Below are positions 19,261 to 31,400 of a stretch of 64,000 bases of DNA, in pieces. The first letter of the stretch is position 1, and every line of letters begins with the position of its first letter. Origin of the DNA: Asterias rubens (Eukaryota > Echinodermata > Asteroidea > Forcipulatida > Asteriidae); the NCBI RefSeq assembly GCF_902459465.1, contig NC_047072.1, positions 16,783,776 to 16,847,775 on the forward strand. The letters run 5' to 3'. The notes under the pieces were generated by a model. The model was given only the letters and a program-made list of their open reading frames with translations. It searched no databases and was not told where the DNA came from. The translations under genes and the position numbers were made by a program.

Positions 19261-19429
19261 GCTGTCGCCATCTTGGTCTTGTTCTTCGTATCGGGTAACA
19301 ATAATGAATGCTAATAATAAGTTTGCAAATAGGAACCAGACTATTTTGTTCGTCCAGCCTCGGTTCAGAAACATTCAATTTGATATCAATGGGAGAAATT
19401 CAAGATGGCTGCACCATGATGAAGGTCTA
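19247..19429. mobile_element. TIR MITE (TAGACCTTYATCATG ends), 183 bp
   Basis: The left end is TAGACCTTTATCATGCTGTC, then GCCATCTTGG. The right end is the complement of TAGACCTTCATCATGGTGCA, then GCCATCTTG. It belongs to the same broad family as 3283-3455. Confidence 0.75.
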
Positions 19430-21330
19430 TTGTCGACCAGTTGGCGATTTTGCCTGGTACCCATGATGTGTTTCATGCATAGGTATCCATGGAACATTGA
19501 CTAGTGGTTAACTGTTGGTCGCTGATCGAACTTGCCCATGTCTGATCAATGTACCCTTGTATATACCGGTATCCCGCAACTGGTTACCAATGTGAATATG
19601 GTGCACTCAAATAAAAACAAAGCAACAAAATTAAAACAAACTAGAACATAATATCACATCGTTTGTGTTTTATAGAAATCCATTTTAGGATCTCAACCCC
19701 CCCCCCCCCCCCCCGCCCCACCAAACAAACAATCACTATTTCTTTTAGCTAGATTAAAATGCACAATTTTAATGCATTCAAATTGCACATAATATTATAT
19801 GAATGTTAAACATTTGTACATGTTATCAAACTTCATAATAACACGGTTTTGAATCCAACTAAACTGTCCTATACAAAAAAAAAAGCAAATTAGACAAAAA
19901 TATGCTAAATTGAATCAATGAAACATCCATAAGCATAATCTAAAAATTGCAAGTTTGATAATGGAAACCAAATACAAATCTTAGGATATAAAACTTAAGA
20001 CAATCGAAAAGTCATTATTATTTTCATCAACTGAGTTTCAAGCAAAACTCTTGTCAATTAAATATTTAGGAGTGAAATAATTTTGATTTAGATAAGATTC
20101 AAGACAGCTAGGTTTTCTCACAATAAAAGCGGAATGGCAAAAAACCAGGGCCCAGATTCATGGCTCTGCTGTACCGCAGAATTCTGCGCTTACAATCACG
20201 ATTCTGCACTTGACGTGTAAGCTTGACATGAAATTGGACCCAGAGCAGTGCCTGTTTGTCACATCAAAACATAACAAAGATGTCAACATCAATACCCATG
20301 ATTTATTTTATATAATATAATCATAAATACTGATTTTAAACCCTGCTGTAATTTTTATACCCCACTGATTCTCAAAACAAAACAAAACCACCATACCACC
20401 CAATAAATTAAATAAACGACAGCAAATTTCCCCATATAAATTAAAATGATCTTTAGGTTAATCAAAGTTTCCCACTAATAATACTTATACAATTTGTTTA
20501 TATTTGATAATATTATATTTGATTGAAATTCAAGTTTTACTTCTTTTTGCCTGATGAAACCAGCCCCTTTGAATGATGATTATTGAAATCTTGCTTCATA
20601 CTATAAGGCAGTTAGCATTTTTAAATCTTGTAAAACTTGTTAGAGTTGTTTTTTTTAATTTTCTTCCTTCTGAAAAATGCAGACTGTTTTAAGCAGGGGT
20701 AAATTTCTGAGAACTACTTAGTCTTGGTTCAAAGATCACGGTGTTTGCGCCCACAACGCTGGTTGTGTGTACGCGCAAAATGTCCAAGATCACAAGCCTA
20801 AAATTTTATCAAGGCCATTTTCATTTTGCAAAGAGCACTTCCACAAGTCTTTTTGAGAAACCGCGGACACAAAGGACTGTTTGGTTTGGTGAAGATGTGT
20901 ATGGAGACAAATTTACACAAACCAAGTAGTGTCAGTGTCCTTCATATCTTAAAATGGTTAGTCAGAAAATTATGCTCCATTGTATGACAAACTTTTAAAG
21001 GGGCACCAAGGCCAATCCTCCAATAGCCTCCCTGTAAATCAAGGCATGGTCTACATATTTTATGTTATCCGAACAATGTCAACAACTCTTAATCAACAAC
21101 TCCAACAAGTTTTGTTTTCCCTACAAAGTGGCTCATGCACTCACACGTTATCATCCACCATCTCTCTGTCTCTCACTCTTTCTCACTCTTTTATCCACTA
21201 ATAATATAAGCAGCTACAACTACATTTAATATGTACACCTACTGAATGGCTGTATACAGTTTAGAGACGGCTTAAGAGATTGTAAAACATATAGACCCTT
21301 ATGACGGTAGAGCGAACTTAAATCTTCCAT
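19430..21330. other. Intergenic AT-rich DNA
   Basis: No exon with splice support is seen. A GGGCCCAGATTCATGGCTCTGC palindromic remnant (family-C type) is at about 20150-20243, and poly-C is at 19698-19715. The remaining short ORFs show no family resemblance. Confidence 0.5.
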
Positions 21331-21717
21331 ATTAAAGGCAGTGGACACTATTGATAATTACTCACAATAATTGTTAGCATAAAGACTAACTTGGTAATGA
21401 GCAATAGAGAGCTGTTGATAGTATAAAACATTGTGAGAAATGGCTCCCTCTGAAGTAACGTAGTTTTTGAGAAAGAATTAATTTTTAAAGAATTTGATTT
21501 CGAGACCTCAGTATTAGATTTTGAGGTCTCGAAATCAAGCATCTGAAAGCACACAACTTCGTGTGACAAGGGTGTTTTTTTTTCCATTATTACCTAGCAA
21601 CTTTCAATTGAGTTCAAATTTTTACAAGTTTGTTATTTTGTGCATATTTTGAGATACACCAACTGAGAAGGGAAGACTAGTCTTTGACAATTACCAATAG
21701 TGTCCACTGCCTTTAAA
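21331..21717 (+). mobile_element. Family-A MITE, full length
   Basis: It runs from ATTAAAGGCAGTGGACACTA to its inverted partner ending GTGTCCACTGCCTTTAAA. All internal landmarks are present. Confidence 0.85.
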
Positions 21718-21954
21718 TATTCCATATTAATTCTTCCAACTTAATTCTATGACTCCCATTGAGCATATAGCAGAGTTACCCAGGTTTAGTTGTTTCTTAT
21801 TTAATATGGCTACTTAGGCTTTAAACGCAGAAGAAACGACAGAACATGGGGGATGTGAAACAGAAACTTTAGCAGAGAAGCCAAAGCAACAGCCGTGGCT
21901 TATCATTAAGCCGTGTATATATAGCCGTATCTGTAGCCACTAACATTGTTTCTG

Positions 21955-22310
21955 AAGCTCGATTCATACTACCTACGAATGCTTCGTACGAAGTGAAATT
22001 TCCTGCGTAACAGTTGGAAGAAAACAGCACGTACCAGTTATTGCATTAGTCCAAATCACATTCACTTTCAAAGGAAGTATGAACTTGGCTTTAAAGCTGT
22101 TGCTTCTGGCTGCGGCTACTGATTGTGGCAGCCGCATTGATGTACATTCAACAAATGCAATAGCCAAAGCATAGCCATAGCCAAGCGTGAAGAACACTGT
22201 CTTCAAGCTTTCAAGCTAGCCGCAGCCAGAAGCAACAGCTTAAAGCCCAGTTCGTACATTGTACTTCCTTCAAATGTGAATGCGAAGTGCGTTTTGGTGA
22301 TGCAATAATT
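21955..22310. mobile_element. Nested palindromic elements
   Basis: The inner inverted pair GCTGTTGCTTCTGGCTGCGG / CCGCAGCCAGAAGCAACAGC lies at about 22095-22114 and 22220-22239. It sits inside an outer partly inverted pair around GAAGTATGAACTTGG and CAGTTCGTACATTGTACTTC. This suggests one MITE inserted in another. Confidence 0.6.
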
Positions 22311-22560
22311 GGTAAGAGCCGCATTCTTCAGATAAAACTTAACAATCTTTACAGCACTCCATTAATGGTTATTGCAAGAAGGTCAGAGCGTTAATAAAGG
22401 GTCTATTTGATTCGAAGGGGGGGGGGGGACATTTATAACGGACAGTGCATATGCTCTATAGACATGATTGAGAAGAAACAATGCTATTCATTTACAGTGT
22501 ATGTACAAAAGAGACAATTACATTAAGTGTGTGAAGGAGACCTAGTGTTCACATCTAGAT

Positions 22561-22760
22561 TATTACTTAACAAGCCCGCCCTCTCTTGTTACAGCTAGGT
22601 TATTACTTAACAAGCCCGCCCTCTCTTGTTACAGCTAGGTTATTACTTAACAAGCCCGCCCTCTCTTGTTACAGCTAGGTTATTACTTAACAAGCCTGCC
22701 ATCTCTTGTTACAGCTAGGTTATTTTCTCAACAAGCCAGCCCACCCGCCCTCTCTTGGGA
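22561..22760. repeat. 40-bp tandem array (about five units)
   Basis: The unit TATTACTTAACAAGCCCGCC, then CTCTCTTGTTACAGCTAGGT, starts at 22561, 22601, 22641 and 22681, with a degenerate unit from 22721. Confidence 0.95.
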
Positions 22761-24924
22761 GGAATAAGTTAGTTGGATATTACTATTACCACATGAATTG
22801 TTTTAGCTTATTATTCTTGCTTACATGTACTTTTACAAAATGAATTTCACAAACGAAACCTAAGAAGTTAACATCCTGACAATCCATCCGCAAACGATCA
22901 ATATCGTTCACCGATAACAAAATAAAACGGTGACATTTTGAAATATAAAAGCATCGACACCAGAAACTAGGGTGCCAGTATGTACTGCTTATAAACCCAC
23001 CATACTTCACCATAAATACGACTGCATTCAAACGCAAAACAAGCAGGACGCTACAGTTCCAAGAAGTTACAATTTCTGACCAGTTTGTTCACAGTTAATA
23101 TTGTTAAGTTAGTCTTGTTCTCCAGAAGCTTTTGAGAGATTTAGAGGCGCTTATAAATTCGTCCTTTCCGATATACTGAACATGCATTTTATGCAATCAA
23201 AGCCACATTATGTATAATACTATGCAATCATACACCACGTCAAGCACTGAAAACTGTCCCATATTTTCTATTCTTCAATTTTTCCTGCAAATATCTTTAC
23301 TGATACACATCAATTTTTGCATAATTTATGTTTTCATGTTTTCTTTTTTTGTAATAAACTTGACATCACAGGATCTCAAATCCATAATTTTTTTTCACTC
23401 AAATGAGGGATAACATTTTATAGGCTTAACATTCAATGCAATTTTACAACAGCGAATAATTTTATACGAATGTGGGATTTTTTTTTCTTCACTAGTATTT
23501 GTTGGAAGTTTCCATTTTCCAGAACTACCAACCACTAAGCTATAGCTTTACCCAAGGAAATCTTGGTACAGAAATTACACCCTTTTTCCTTCTAGCCTGG
23601 ATTCCAGATGGAATCCTATGGAGTTTTCCTTCACAAGTTTTCCTTGACAAGGTTTCCCGAATATGTTTAAGAAAGAGGAATAGAAAATGAGTTTTCCATC
23701 CACGTTTCCCAACTATTGATTTTCAAACTTTTGCCAAATGGAAACGTGTCAAAGTTATTCTGTTATCAGTTTCCAAGAACAAAGGAGTCCTTAACAACAA
23801 ATTACTGGCACAGAAATCTCTTGGGTTCCCGTTGGTCTAATGTAGCTCAATAGCATGGCGTTTGATTGGAGATCTGTGATAGGAATAAAGTAGCCCAGTA
23901 CTAAGAGTGGTTTATGTATGATCGTGGGTTGAGCATGCATCCAGCATCTTCCAAAGAATCATCTGGTTCAAGAAAGCTTCCGAAAGTCTTTCAAGAAATG
24001 TAACCCTTGGGGGAGTCCTCCAACTATGATCACGACATGTGCCTGTTGATGACCACAGTATCTGTCTTTATCCACACTTTCTTGACGATCATTGCAACGG
24101 GGGGCTTTTACTCCGAGCACCACTGTATATGATTGCAACTCCACTCGACACATACAACAAATCCCAGTCGTACATCCATAAAATTTTTAGATTCCTATTC
24201 GAAAGTTTGTGTCCAAGTATGAGGCAATCTGGGAGTAGTTCACAGAGATGTCTTAAGATTTCCAAGATATATTCCAAGATAGTTCCAGTGATGGTTGAAT
24301 GTTCCTTCAATGCGAAGCCAAATCCAACGATTCTGCAGTTCCTTCGATGACCCGCTCATCTGTACAACACAACGAGAACATACATGTACCACGTAGCTCC
24401 TAAGAATACCGTCCAGTTTCTTTGGTCGATTGCCGAGTATAAAATCAACCAGTAGTCACAATCTGGCCGACTGTCAGCGTGTTTTTTTAAAGCTAAGCAT
24501 AGCTGTAGAAACAGGCCAGTTCGGCAGACCTCGTAATAACTAAAGTCGGCTGTACTCACTAATTTTCTCTCATGTAGCGTATTTCATCAAATATAACCCA
24601 CGCTGAAATGAATCCACCTATGGGTTACCTGGAATTGGGTCCGGGGGCGGCAGAACAATTTGAGATCCTTGGAGAGTACGAACGACGGGTTTGAGAGCGG
24701 AATTCCTTTCTAGATAATTCTGTGCGCACACTGATCCCATGGGTAATATACAAGTTCCTATCGGAGTCTTTATAGGTAGGCGATGCACAACCAAATAATA
24801 GTTTTAATAGTTTCTTTGTTATACTGTCGTATAAAAGACATCTGCCAAATCTCAAACGGCATCTGTAAGAAGAGGAAATTGAAAAAGAAATGTTATCCTT
24901 GATCAAATACTAGATTTGAGCAGG
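22761..24924. other. Unassigned intergenic region
   Basis: No splice-supported gene is recognised. The segment 23960-24906 has several adjacent reverse-strand open stretches (61-93 codons) and slightly higher G+C, which might be an old decayed gene or element, but I cannot match it to a family. Confidence 0.3.
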
Positions 24925-25117
24925 GCTTAATTTCATAGAGCTGCTTAAGCACAAAAAGTAACTACACACAACTTATGCTTACCACAATAAGGTTACCAGC
25001 CAAAGTACCAGGTCACATGTACAACTTGTGACTGGTATCCTTTCGTTTTTTTTGTTAAGCAAAAAGGAGTTAAGCATAATTCTCTGCTTAAGCAGCTCTA
25101 TAAAATTGGCCTCTGGA
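24925..25117. mobile_element. Family-C palindromic MITE
   Basis: The ends TTTCATAGAGCTGCTTAAGC and GCTTAAGCAGCTCTATAAAA are inverted. The interior has AATAAGGTTACCAGCCAAA and TGTGACTGGTATCC. Related copies lie at about 26176-26376, 33656-33917, 56093-56260 and 58187-58400. Confidence 0.75.
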
Positions 25118-25285
25118 GGCAGGAGGGAGGGGGGGGGGGGGGTTGATAAGCTACTAGCAAACATTTTCTACAGGTGAAGGCGGCAACTGGTTGAGTAAGG
25201 ATACAATGTATCTATTTATCACAACAGGCATTTCCAACATAAATCAAGTAGGATTTGAAACTTTACACTGTGCTGTGGAGGTAGA

Positions 25286-25588
25286 AGAGAGGTTCGCCGT
25301 TGCACGTGTGAAACCTCTTTAGAGAAGTGTTGGTTCTGAAAAGAACTGGTGGTTGACAACTCAACACTTCAATCAGTATTCTCCCTAAAGACGATCAGAG
25401 CATGCTTTGTCATGTTTGTCTGTGGGTGCCAGTCAGAAGCCATACAGCCATTAGCTGCCGTATAACCAGATAACCAGGGATCACAGCCAATACAAATCTG
25501 ATTGAAATGTTGGGTCATCAACCACCAGTTCTTTTCAGAACAAACACTTTTAAAAGAGGTTTCACACGGAGCAACGGCAAACCTCTCT
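25286..25588. mobile_element. Element with about 90-bp inverted ends
   Basis: The left AGAGAGGTTCGCCGTTGC ... GTTCTGAAAAGAACTGGTGG is inverted at the right (CCACCAGTTCTTTTCAGAAC ... AACCTCTCT). The middle carries GGGTGCCAGTCAGAAGCCAT, also seen near 56551. A fragment of an end is at about 42475-42520. Confidence 0.75.
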
Positions 25589-25734
25589 GAACATAAACTT
25601 TAGAAATTAATGCAGAAATTAATGGGCATGGGAACAAAATGCTATGTTAATTGCTATAATACTGTGCATGTACATGTACTAGCCATAAAGCATGCTATGT
25701 ACTAGAGAATACTGCTAATGTAGGAACAGGGGTG

Positions 25735-25886
25735 GATTTCACAAAGAGTTAAGACTAGTCTTATCTCAAGTTAGGACGAGTTACTCTTCCTAACTTAGGA
25801 CTAGCATAGCCATTTGTTTTTAATATCTCTATAGGACTAGTCCTAAGTTAGGACTACTCCTAACTCGTTGTGAAATCGACCCCTGG
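25735..25886. mobile_element. Family-B palindromic MITE
   Basis: It starts GATTTCACAAAGAGTTAAGA and ends TCGTTGTGAAATCGACCCC. The inside is a ladder of CCTAACTTAGGACTAG-type palindromes. It is a good reference for the other family-B copies. Confidence 0.8.
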
Positions 25887-26175
25887 TGTTCATCTTATGT
25901 ACATGCAGTCAATCATCAGGCATATTGAAGCGCTTAGGGACATGTTTGATTTCTATGTGTTATGCGCTATATAAGAATGGTTAATTATTATTATTATTAT
26001 TATTAATTGGACAAAGTAGTGAACAGTTGTTGATAACAAAGGCTGTCCTACATGTCCAAAGTGTACTTAGGCTTTAATATACTTTTCAGAATTGATTAAC
26101 AAAACAATTCTGGTTTCAAACAACGATTCATAGTTTCTCTTTTTACATCTGAATGTTGAGAACATGTTGTCACCT

Positions 26176-26376
26176 GGGCCAAGTTTCATAAAGCTGCTGA
26201 TTACAAACAAAATTGTTTGACATATTTTCGCTAACCACAATTGTGTAGGAAACCATTCACAAATTGTGCATTCAAAATGGCATTTTTGCTGGTAAACTAT
26301 TAATGGTAGCCAAAATGGCATTGTGCTAACGGCTACTTTTTTGTGGCTAAGCAGGTCTATGTATGAATCTGGGCCA
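26176..26376. mobile_element. Family-C MITE, diverged
   Basis: The ends GGGCCAAGTTTCATAAAGCT and GAATCTGGGCC are the same type as 24925-25117, with an internal GTAGGAAACCATTCACAAAT variant. Confidence 0.6.
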
Positions 26377-27415
26377 AGGTGGAAAACTTATGCAGTAGTA
26401 AGGAAAAAAATAAAATAATTAAGAACAGAATAGTTCTGCATTCTACTTAACTCTGATGGCATGTATATATCGTAGATCTATGCTAATCTACAGCAATGGC
26501 TGATTTCAAACTGGCGGATTTCAAACTATAACACACATCCTACGCACTGTACCAAAGTGCTTAGCAGATACACCAGGGACTAGACATTTCTTGGCGCTTA
26601 CTATGGCAGAAACAAGTAACTAAGCAAGATTTTATTTTGTGATTAAGAAGATTTGACAGCGTGTGTGCAATCACTTTGGATTTGCATTGTTGCATAACCT
26701 AATCTGCCTGAACATGAGGAAATTGTAACAGGACACCAAGGCAATAACCAGGGGCACAGGAAGCAATTGCCTCTGTTGCCTCAATGAAGCATCATGACAG
26801 CATGATTAAAACCATTTTGCCATTCTGTCGTAATACCACATGATGTACACTGGGATCCCAACAATGCCAGCTACAGTGCAGTGTGTCTATTTCTTTTCTG
26901 AAGGTTCTAGTCTTTACACAAGTTGTAAAACAGCAGAAAAAGAGAGCAGATGAAAGTAACCTCGCTTCGTTTATAAAACCTTGCAATTTTTCTTTTAAGA
27001 AACTAGCAGAAGACTTGCTTTCCTCTTCTAGCCACCAACTAGACAAGTACCACAAAGGAGCATTGGGTCTACAGGGCAACACTATTACATAACACCCTTC
27101 ACAATAACATTGGTAATATGCACCACATTTTCCACAGGGCCAAATTTCATCAAACTGCTAAGAATTTCTTCACATTTAACAAAAAATATGAGTGCGGCAC
27201 CAATCGAAGCAACGTGATCTTTGTGGCATTTTGGCTAATAACAAGTTTCTGCTAACGAGTTTTTTGTGTTTAGCTAGTTTTTTGTGTGTGACTATAAGCT
27301 GAATTTTGTTTTCAAAGGGTCAGTGAAGTTTTAGTGCCAGACTACACCTTTGTATAGTAAATTTTACCACCTTAAAAAACCTGGTGCATGTTACCGCAGA
27401 AACAATTTATTTACA

Positions 27416-27421
27416 AACAAA
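27416..27421 (-). terminator. Candidate poly(A) signal of the MAP7-like gene
   Basis: TTTATT on the + strand reads AATAAA in reverse, about 150 nt after the stop codon. This would give a short 3' UTR ending near 27395. Confidence 0.45.
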
Positions 27422-27572
27422 TTATAAGTGTACTTCTGAAGGAAATAGGGAAAAGAAATCAAATCATGCTACAGGCTACAGCTGCAAACTTTGCGCACAC
27501 AAAACATAAAAAGGAAACGGAAACTACTTTCAGCGGCAAACTTCGTTGGTAATTCATGCCAGTGCGAGGTCA

Positions 27573-28444
27573 TTAAAAGGGTGAAATACCTTCTGGAGTC
27601 AAAGACACAGCCATCGACTGTTGCTGTTCTCCGTTAGACTCCAACTCCCCCAGCGGGGAGAAGGATAGAGTCATCTGGGTATCGTCAGAACCAAACCCCG
27701 CCTTCATCCCAAGGTTGGCGTTGAGTTTGTCGCTGGCGGAATCCGGTGATAGCACTTCGATCGTGCCACCACCGTCTTCGAGACTCCCGGTCGTCTCATC
27801 TAAATCATGCAGAGACTTCTTAGTGACGAGGTCTTTGTCCTGGTCCTGGATGAAGCTCTCTCCGTTTGCATTATTAAAGTCAGACGTAGCAGGCACATTG
27901 ATGACTGGAGATTTGATTGTCCCTAAGAGCTCTACTTCGTTCCCGTTCCCAGATGACCCCTCACTCTTCTCATCGTAAGCCTCGTCAGCGCTTATATCTT
28001 CTCTCTCGACGTTCCCATTAGTGGGCGGGGCTGATTGATTCTCGCCCTCATCAGCAACACCCATGTCTGCGACTGCGTCCCCGTCAACATTGTCAGGCAA
28101 TGCTTCAAATTCAGCTTGTTCTTCAAAGCCAGTCGTTGACACAGGCTCACCGTTGGAGGCGTCTTTAAGATCAGCCCAATCAGCTTCTTCTTTGTCTGGT
28201 ACCACGTCTTCACCTATGTCTTCCTTCTCATCTGATGAGCCTCGTTCGTCATCAGCCTGTCCACCATCCCCACCTTGGCCGTCGTCAGTCAGGACGTCTT
28301 TATCTTTGTCTTGAAGAGACTCTACAGCCTCCAGGCCTTCTACCGACATGTTCCCGTCGTCTGAATCGCTGAAACTAGTGGCAGCTTTGCCGTTTGTAGC
28401 GCCCTCTAATTGGTCCCCATCAAACCCTTCTTCGTCTTCGTCGC
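27573..28444 (-). CDS. MAP7-like terminal coding exon: acidic tail
   Basis: Acceptor CGCCTTCTATCAG. It codes for 290 residues, very rich in Asp, Glu, Gly and Ser (GDEDEEGFDGDQLEG at the start), and ends LTPEGISPF then a stop. There is no known domain; the length and acidity are unlike the short tails of vertebrate MAP7. Confidence 0.85.
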
Positions 28445-31400
28445 CTGATAGAAGGCGGTGTGCAAAGAACGGAGGAAAGAAGGTGACACTGTTTTCTCTA
28501 TTCAAACGAACTTGGGTGGTTTTCATTAATTGCTTTCTATTTCAAAATACCATCCCTTTTGTTAGTTTACATTTTTCCAAGGAGAGAATAAGTAATATTC
28601 TCGGAAGATGAAATTATCTGAGCTGAATTCACTGGTGTACACATTCTTTCACCAATCAGTTAGTTTCAAAGCTTACACGCTAAGTATATTTTAAGATTAT
28701 TTTTTAATCAAAGCTTCTCTGGTACAAGAGCTGCCTTTAGCTCTTCAGTTTTCTTTCATTTTGTCTCTTCTTACACCCCCCCCCCTACCAAGAGTTGCTC
28801 TTTGCCTTGTTTTGGCACACTTAAAAACTTTTTAAAAAATCACTTTTCTTCAGTGGAGAAGACAAAATTGCCTGAACCACAAACAGACGAGTAACATCCT
28901 ACCCATTGAACTTTTGGCAGTTAATTTCAGTTTGATACATGTAAATAAGAAAAGAAAGCAAACGGCACCCAAGTATGTTTGAATAGGAGAATCAGTTTTA
29001 AAGGCTATGGGGGGAGTTGTTAGTCAAATGATCCCTGCTACCAATGTCACATGAAAAGCTACATGTGTGATACATCATTGTATTTCAAAGGAGCATTTGT
29101 TTCATTCCTCAAAATTTCAAAGAACAAAATTTAAAACCTACCTATAATGTTCAATTAGGTAGAAATTTCTCTGGACAAATGATTCGAGTTTCAAAACAAA
29201 GCATTCAGATTCAAAACTAGTAATTACAAAATATGTATCATACATTCAAGTTAGATTTTAAGGTCTAGTCCAAGCTTAAGTTTGGACTTGAACTTATGTC
29301 TGATATTTTGAAGGTGAGTTCTGTACGTGCTGAATGAGCATGCAATTTGAGAATGACTGTCAATAACTGTCGATGACTTTTGATGACTGTCAATGACTGG
29401 CTATTAAGCAAGCACACAGGCTTAGCGGATACCTGGATGATGTATGAAATATATCCAGGATTGTGCAAACATTTACCCTCAAATAGTTCAAGGAATGGTG
29501 CAAATGTTTATGAGCAAAAAGTGACATGTGTCATACCAAAGCCCCAGTATTAAAAACAAAAACGATGATGAGAGAGAATTTTTAAAAAGCAATCAAAAGT
29601 CTCAAGAAGAGAAAACTTCCCTTCAACAAAATCAAATTAGGCTTATTGGATGATTATCATAACAAATCAGTAATTTAACATCAACATCTGACTGTTGAGA
29701 GGTCATGGGGAAATATGTTATGATGAAACTTTGTGGAGTATGACACCAAGCTTAAACTAGTCCTATTTTACAGGTCCAGGGGGCAACTTCACAAAGCACT
29801 AAGGTTGATCTTAAGATGAGTTATGACTTGACAATTTGCTCAGCAATTATGATTGATTTGCTGTTAAGATCAATCTTAGTTCTTTGTGAAATCAGTCCCA
29901 GGTCATAAAATATATCCATGAAGACGACAAATACCTGATAGCTGCGATTTATTCCGATTGAAGAGTAGATTGCGATACTTCTCATTATTGAGTAGACTAC
30001 TACTGCTTGGTAGTGTGGCGCTGACACCATTGCTCTTACGTTCCGAGCCTGACCCGGAACCACTCTCAGAACCGCTGTCTCCGTCCTCAGATGCATCATC
30101 CTGAAAATAAATCCAATAAATAAATCATTACGTGGTAAGTAGGATAATAAGAATAAATAGTAATAATAATTTGGGGGGAATTTGATCATCCTTACTTGCA
30201 GCTAAGAGCTGAAAAGCAGGCATGCAAGAGCCACATCAACCCATTATGAACACGGAGCACAGCCAAAAATCAAAAATTTTTATCCGAGGGAGGAAAACCG
30301 GATGGTCTGGAAAACCCTTGTGGCACAGCAGAGAACCAACGCACAACTCAGCTCCAATATGGCCCTGGCCGGGAATCGAACCGGGGTCACCTTTTTATTT
30401 GTAATTATTACTAATTCTCTTTTTGTCTATATCTATGTTCTCCACCTACCTTATCTTTAGCCTGGGCACCACGGCGGGCTCTCTTCATGATCTCCTCTAC
30501 TCTCTAAAAGAAACAAATCAAAGTCAAAGATGGTTAAGCTTAAAATCTTGTGGACAAATTTCATCACTACATCGACACAAAGAATAAGCTGGCCCCTTCA
30601 TTCAGATGTGCACATTTTCATTATTTGTCATCAAAGATGGCAGTCACTGACGTCATGTGCAATCCATCTATTGTAGCAAACGAAACATCGACAAGAAACG
30701 AATCGGCTCCTTTCAGAGTCTTTATTTCTTCACAAGAAATTAATCACAAGGTATTTCCCAAAGATTAATCAATTATAAGACATTCCCTGGAAAATTGCCT
30801 TACTTTCTTGCGAGCATCCCTCTCCTCATTTTCTTTGCGGCATTTCTCAGCGAGTTCCACTTCTTGTTTCTTAAGTTCCTCTTGACGAATCTTTTCCTCT
30901 TCAGCTCTCTGAAAAAGCAACAAATAGAAATCAATGACTGTGCTCTCCCCACCCTCGTGGTACGAGTGTACATGTATACTCATATAACGAGAGTACAAGT
31001 GTATTCTTATAACGATAAATTCAATCCTATATCAATTATTCTTATTCTGTATTTTACATATTTCCAGTAATGAAACCAAGGATGTTTCATAAGTGAATTT
31101 AATCACTGTAGCTGGAAAGCCTTAGGAAACCTGTGAACAAAAGTGCTTGCTGCAGTATGTGAACAGAAATACTGGGGCTAACCTCCCATCGTTTCAAATG
31201 GATGTCATGGTTCTGGAGAGCGCAGTCAAGTCCGTCAATTATGTGAATACATATACACCGATATCTGTCCTTATGGACCAGTCTAATGTTTTCCTACCTG
31301 TAGAGCTTCAGCTTCTTCCGCAGCCTTCCTCTCTTCTTCCTCCCTCTCCATCCTTTCATTATCTTCAATAGCTTTCCTAAGACGCTCCTCCTCTGCTTTC

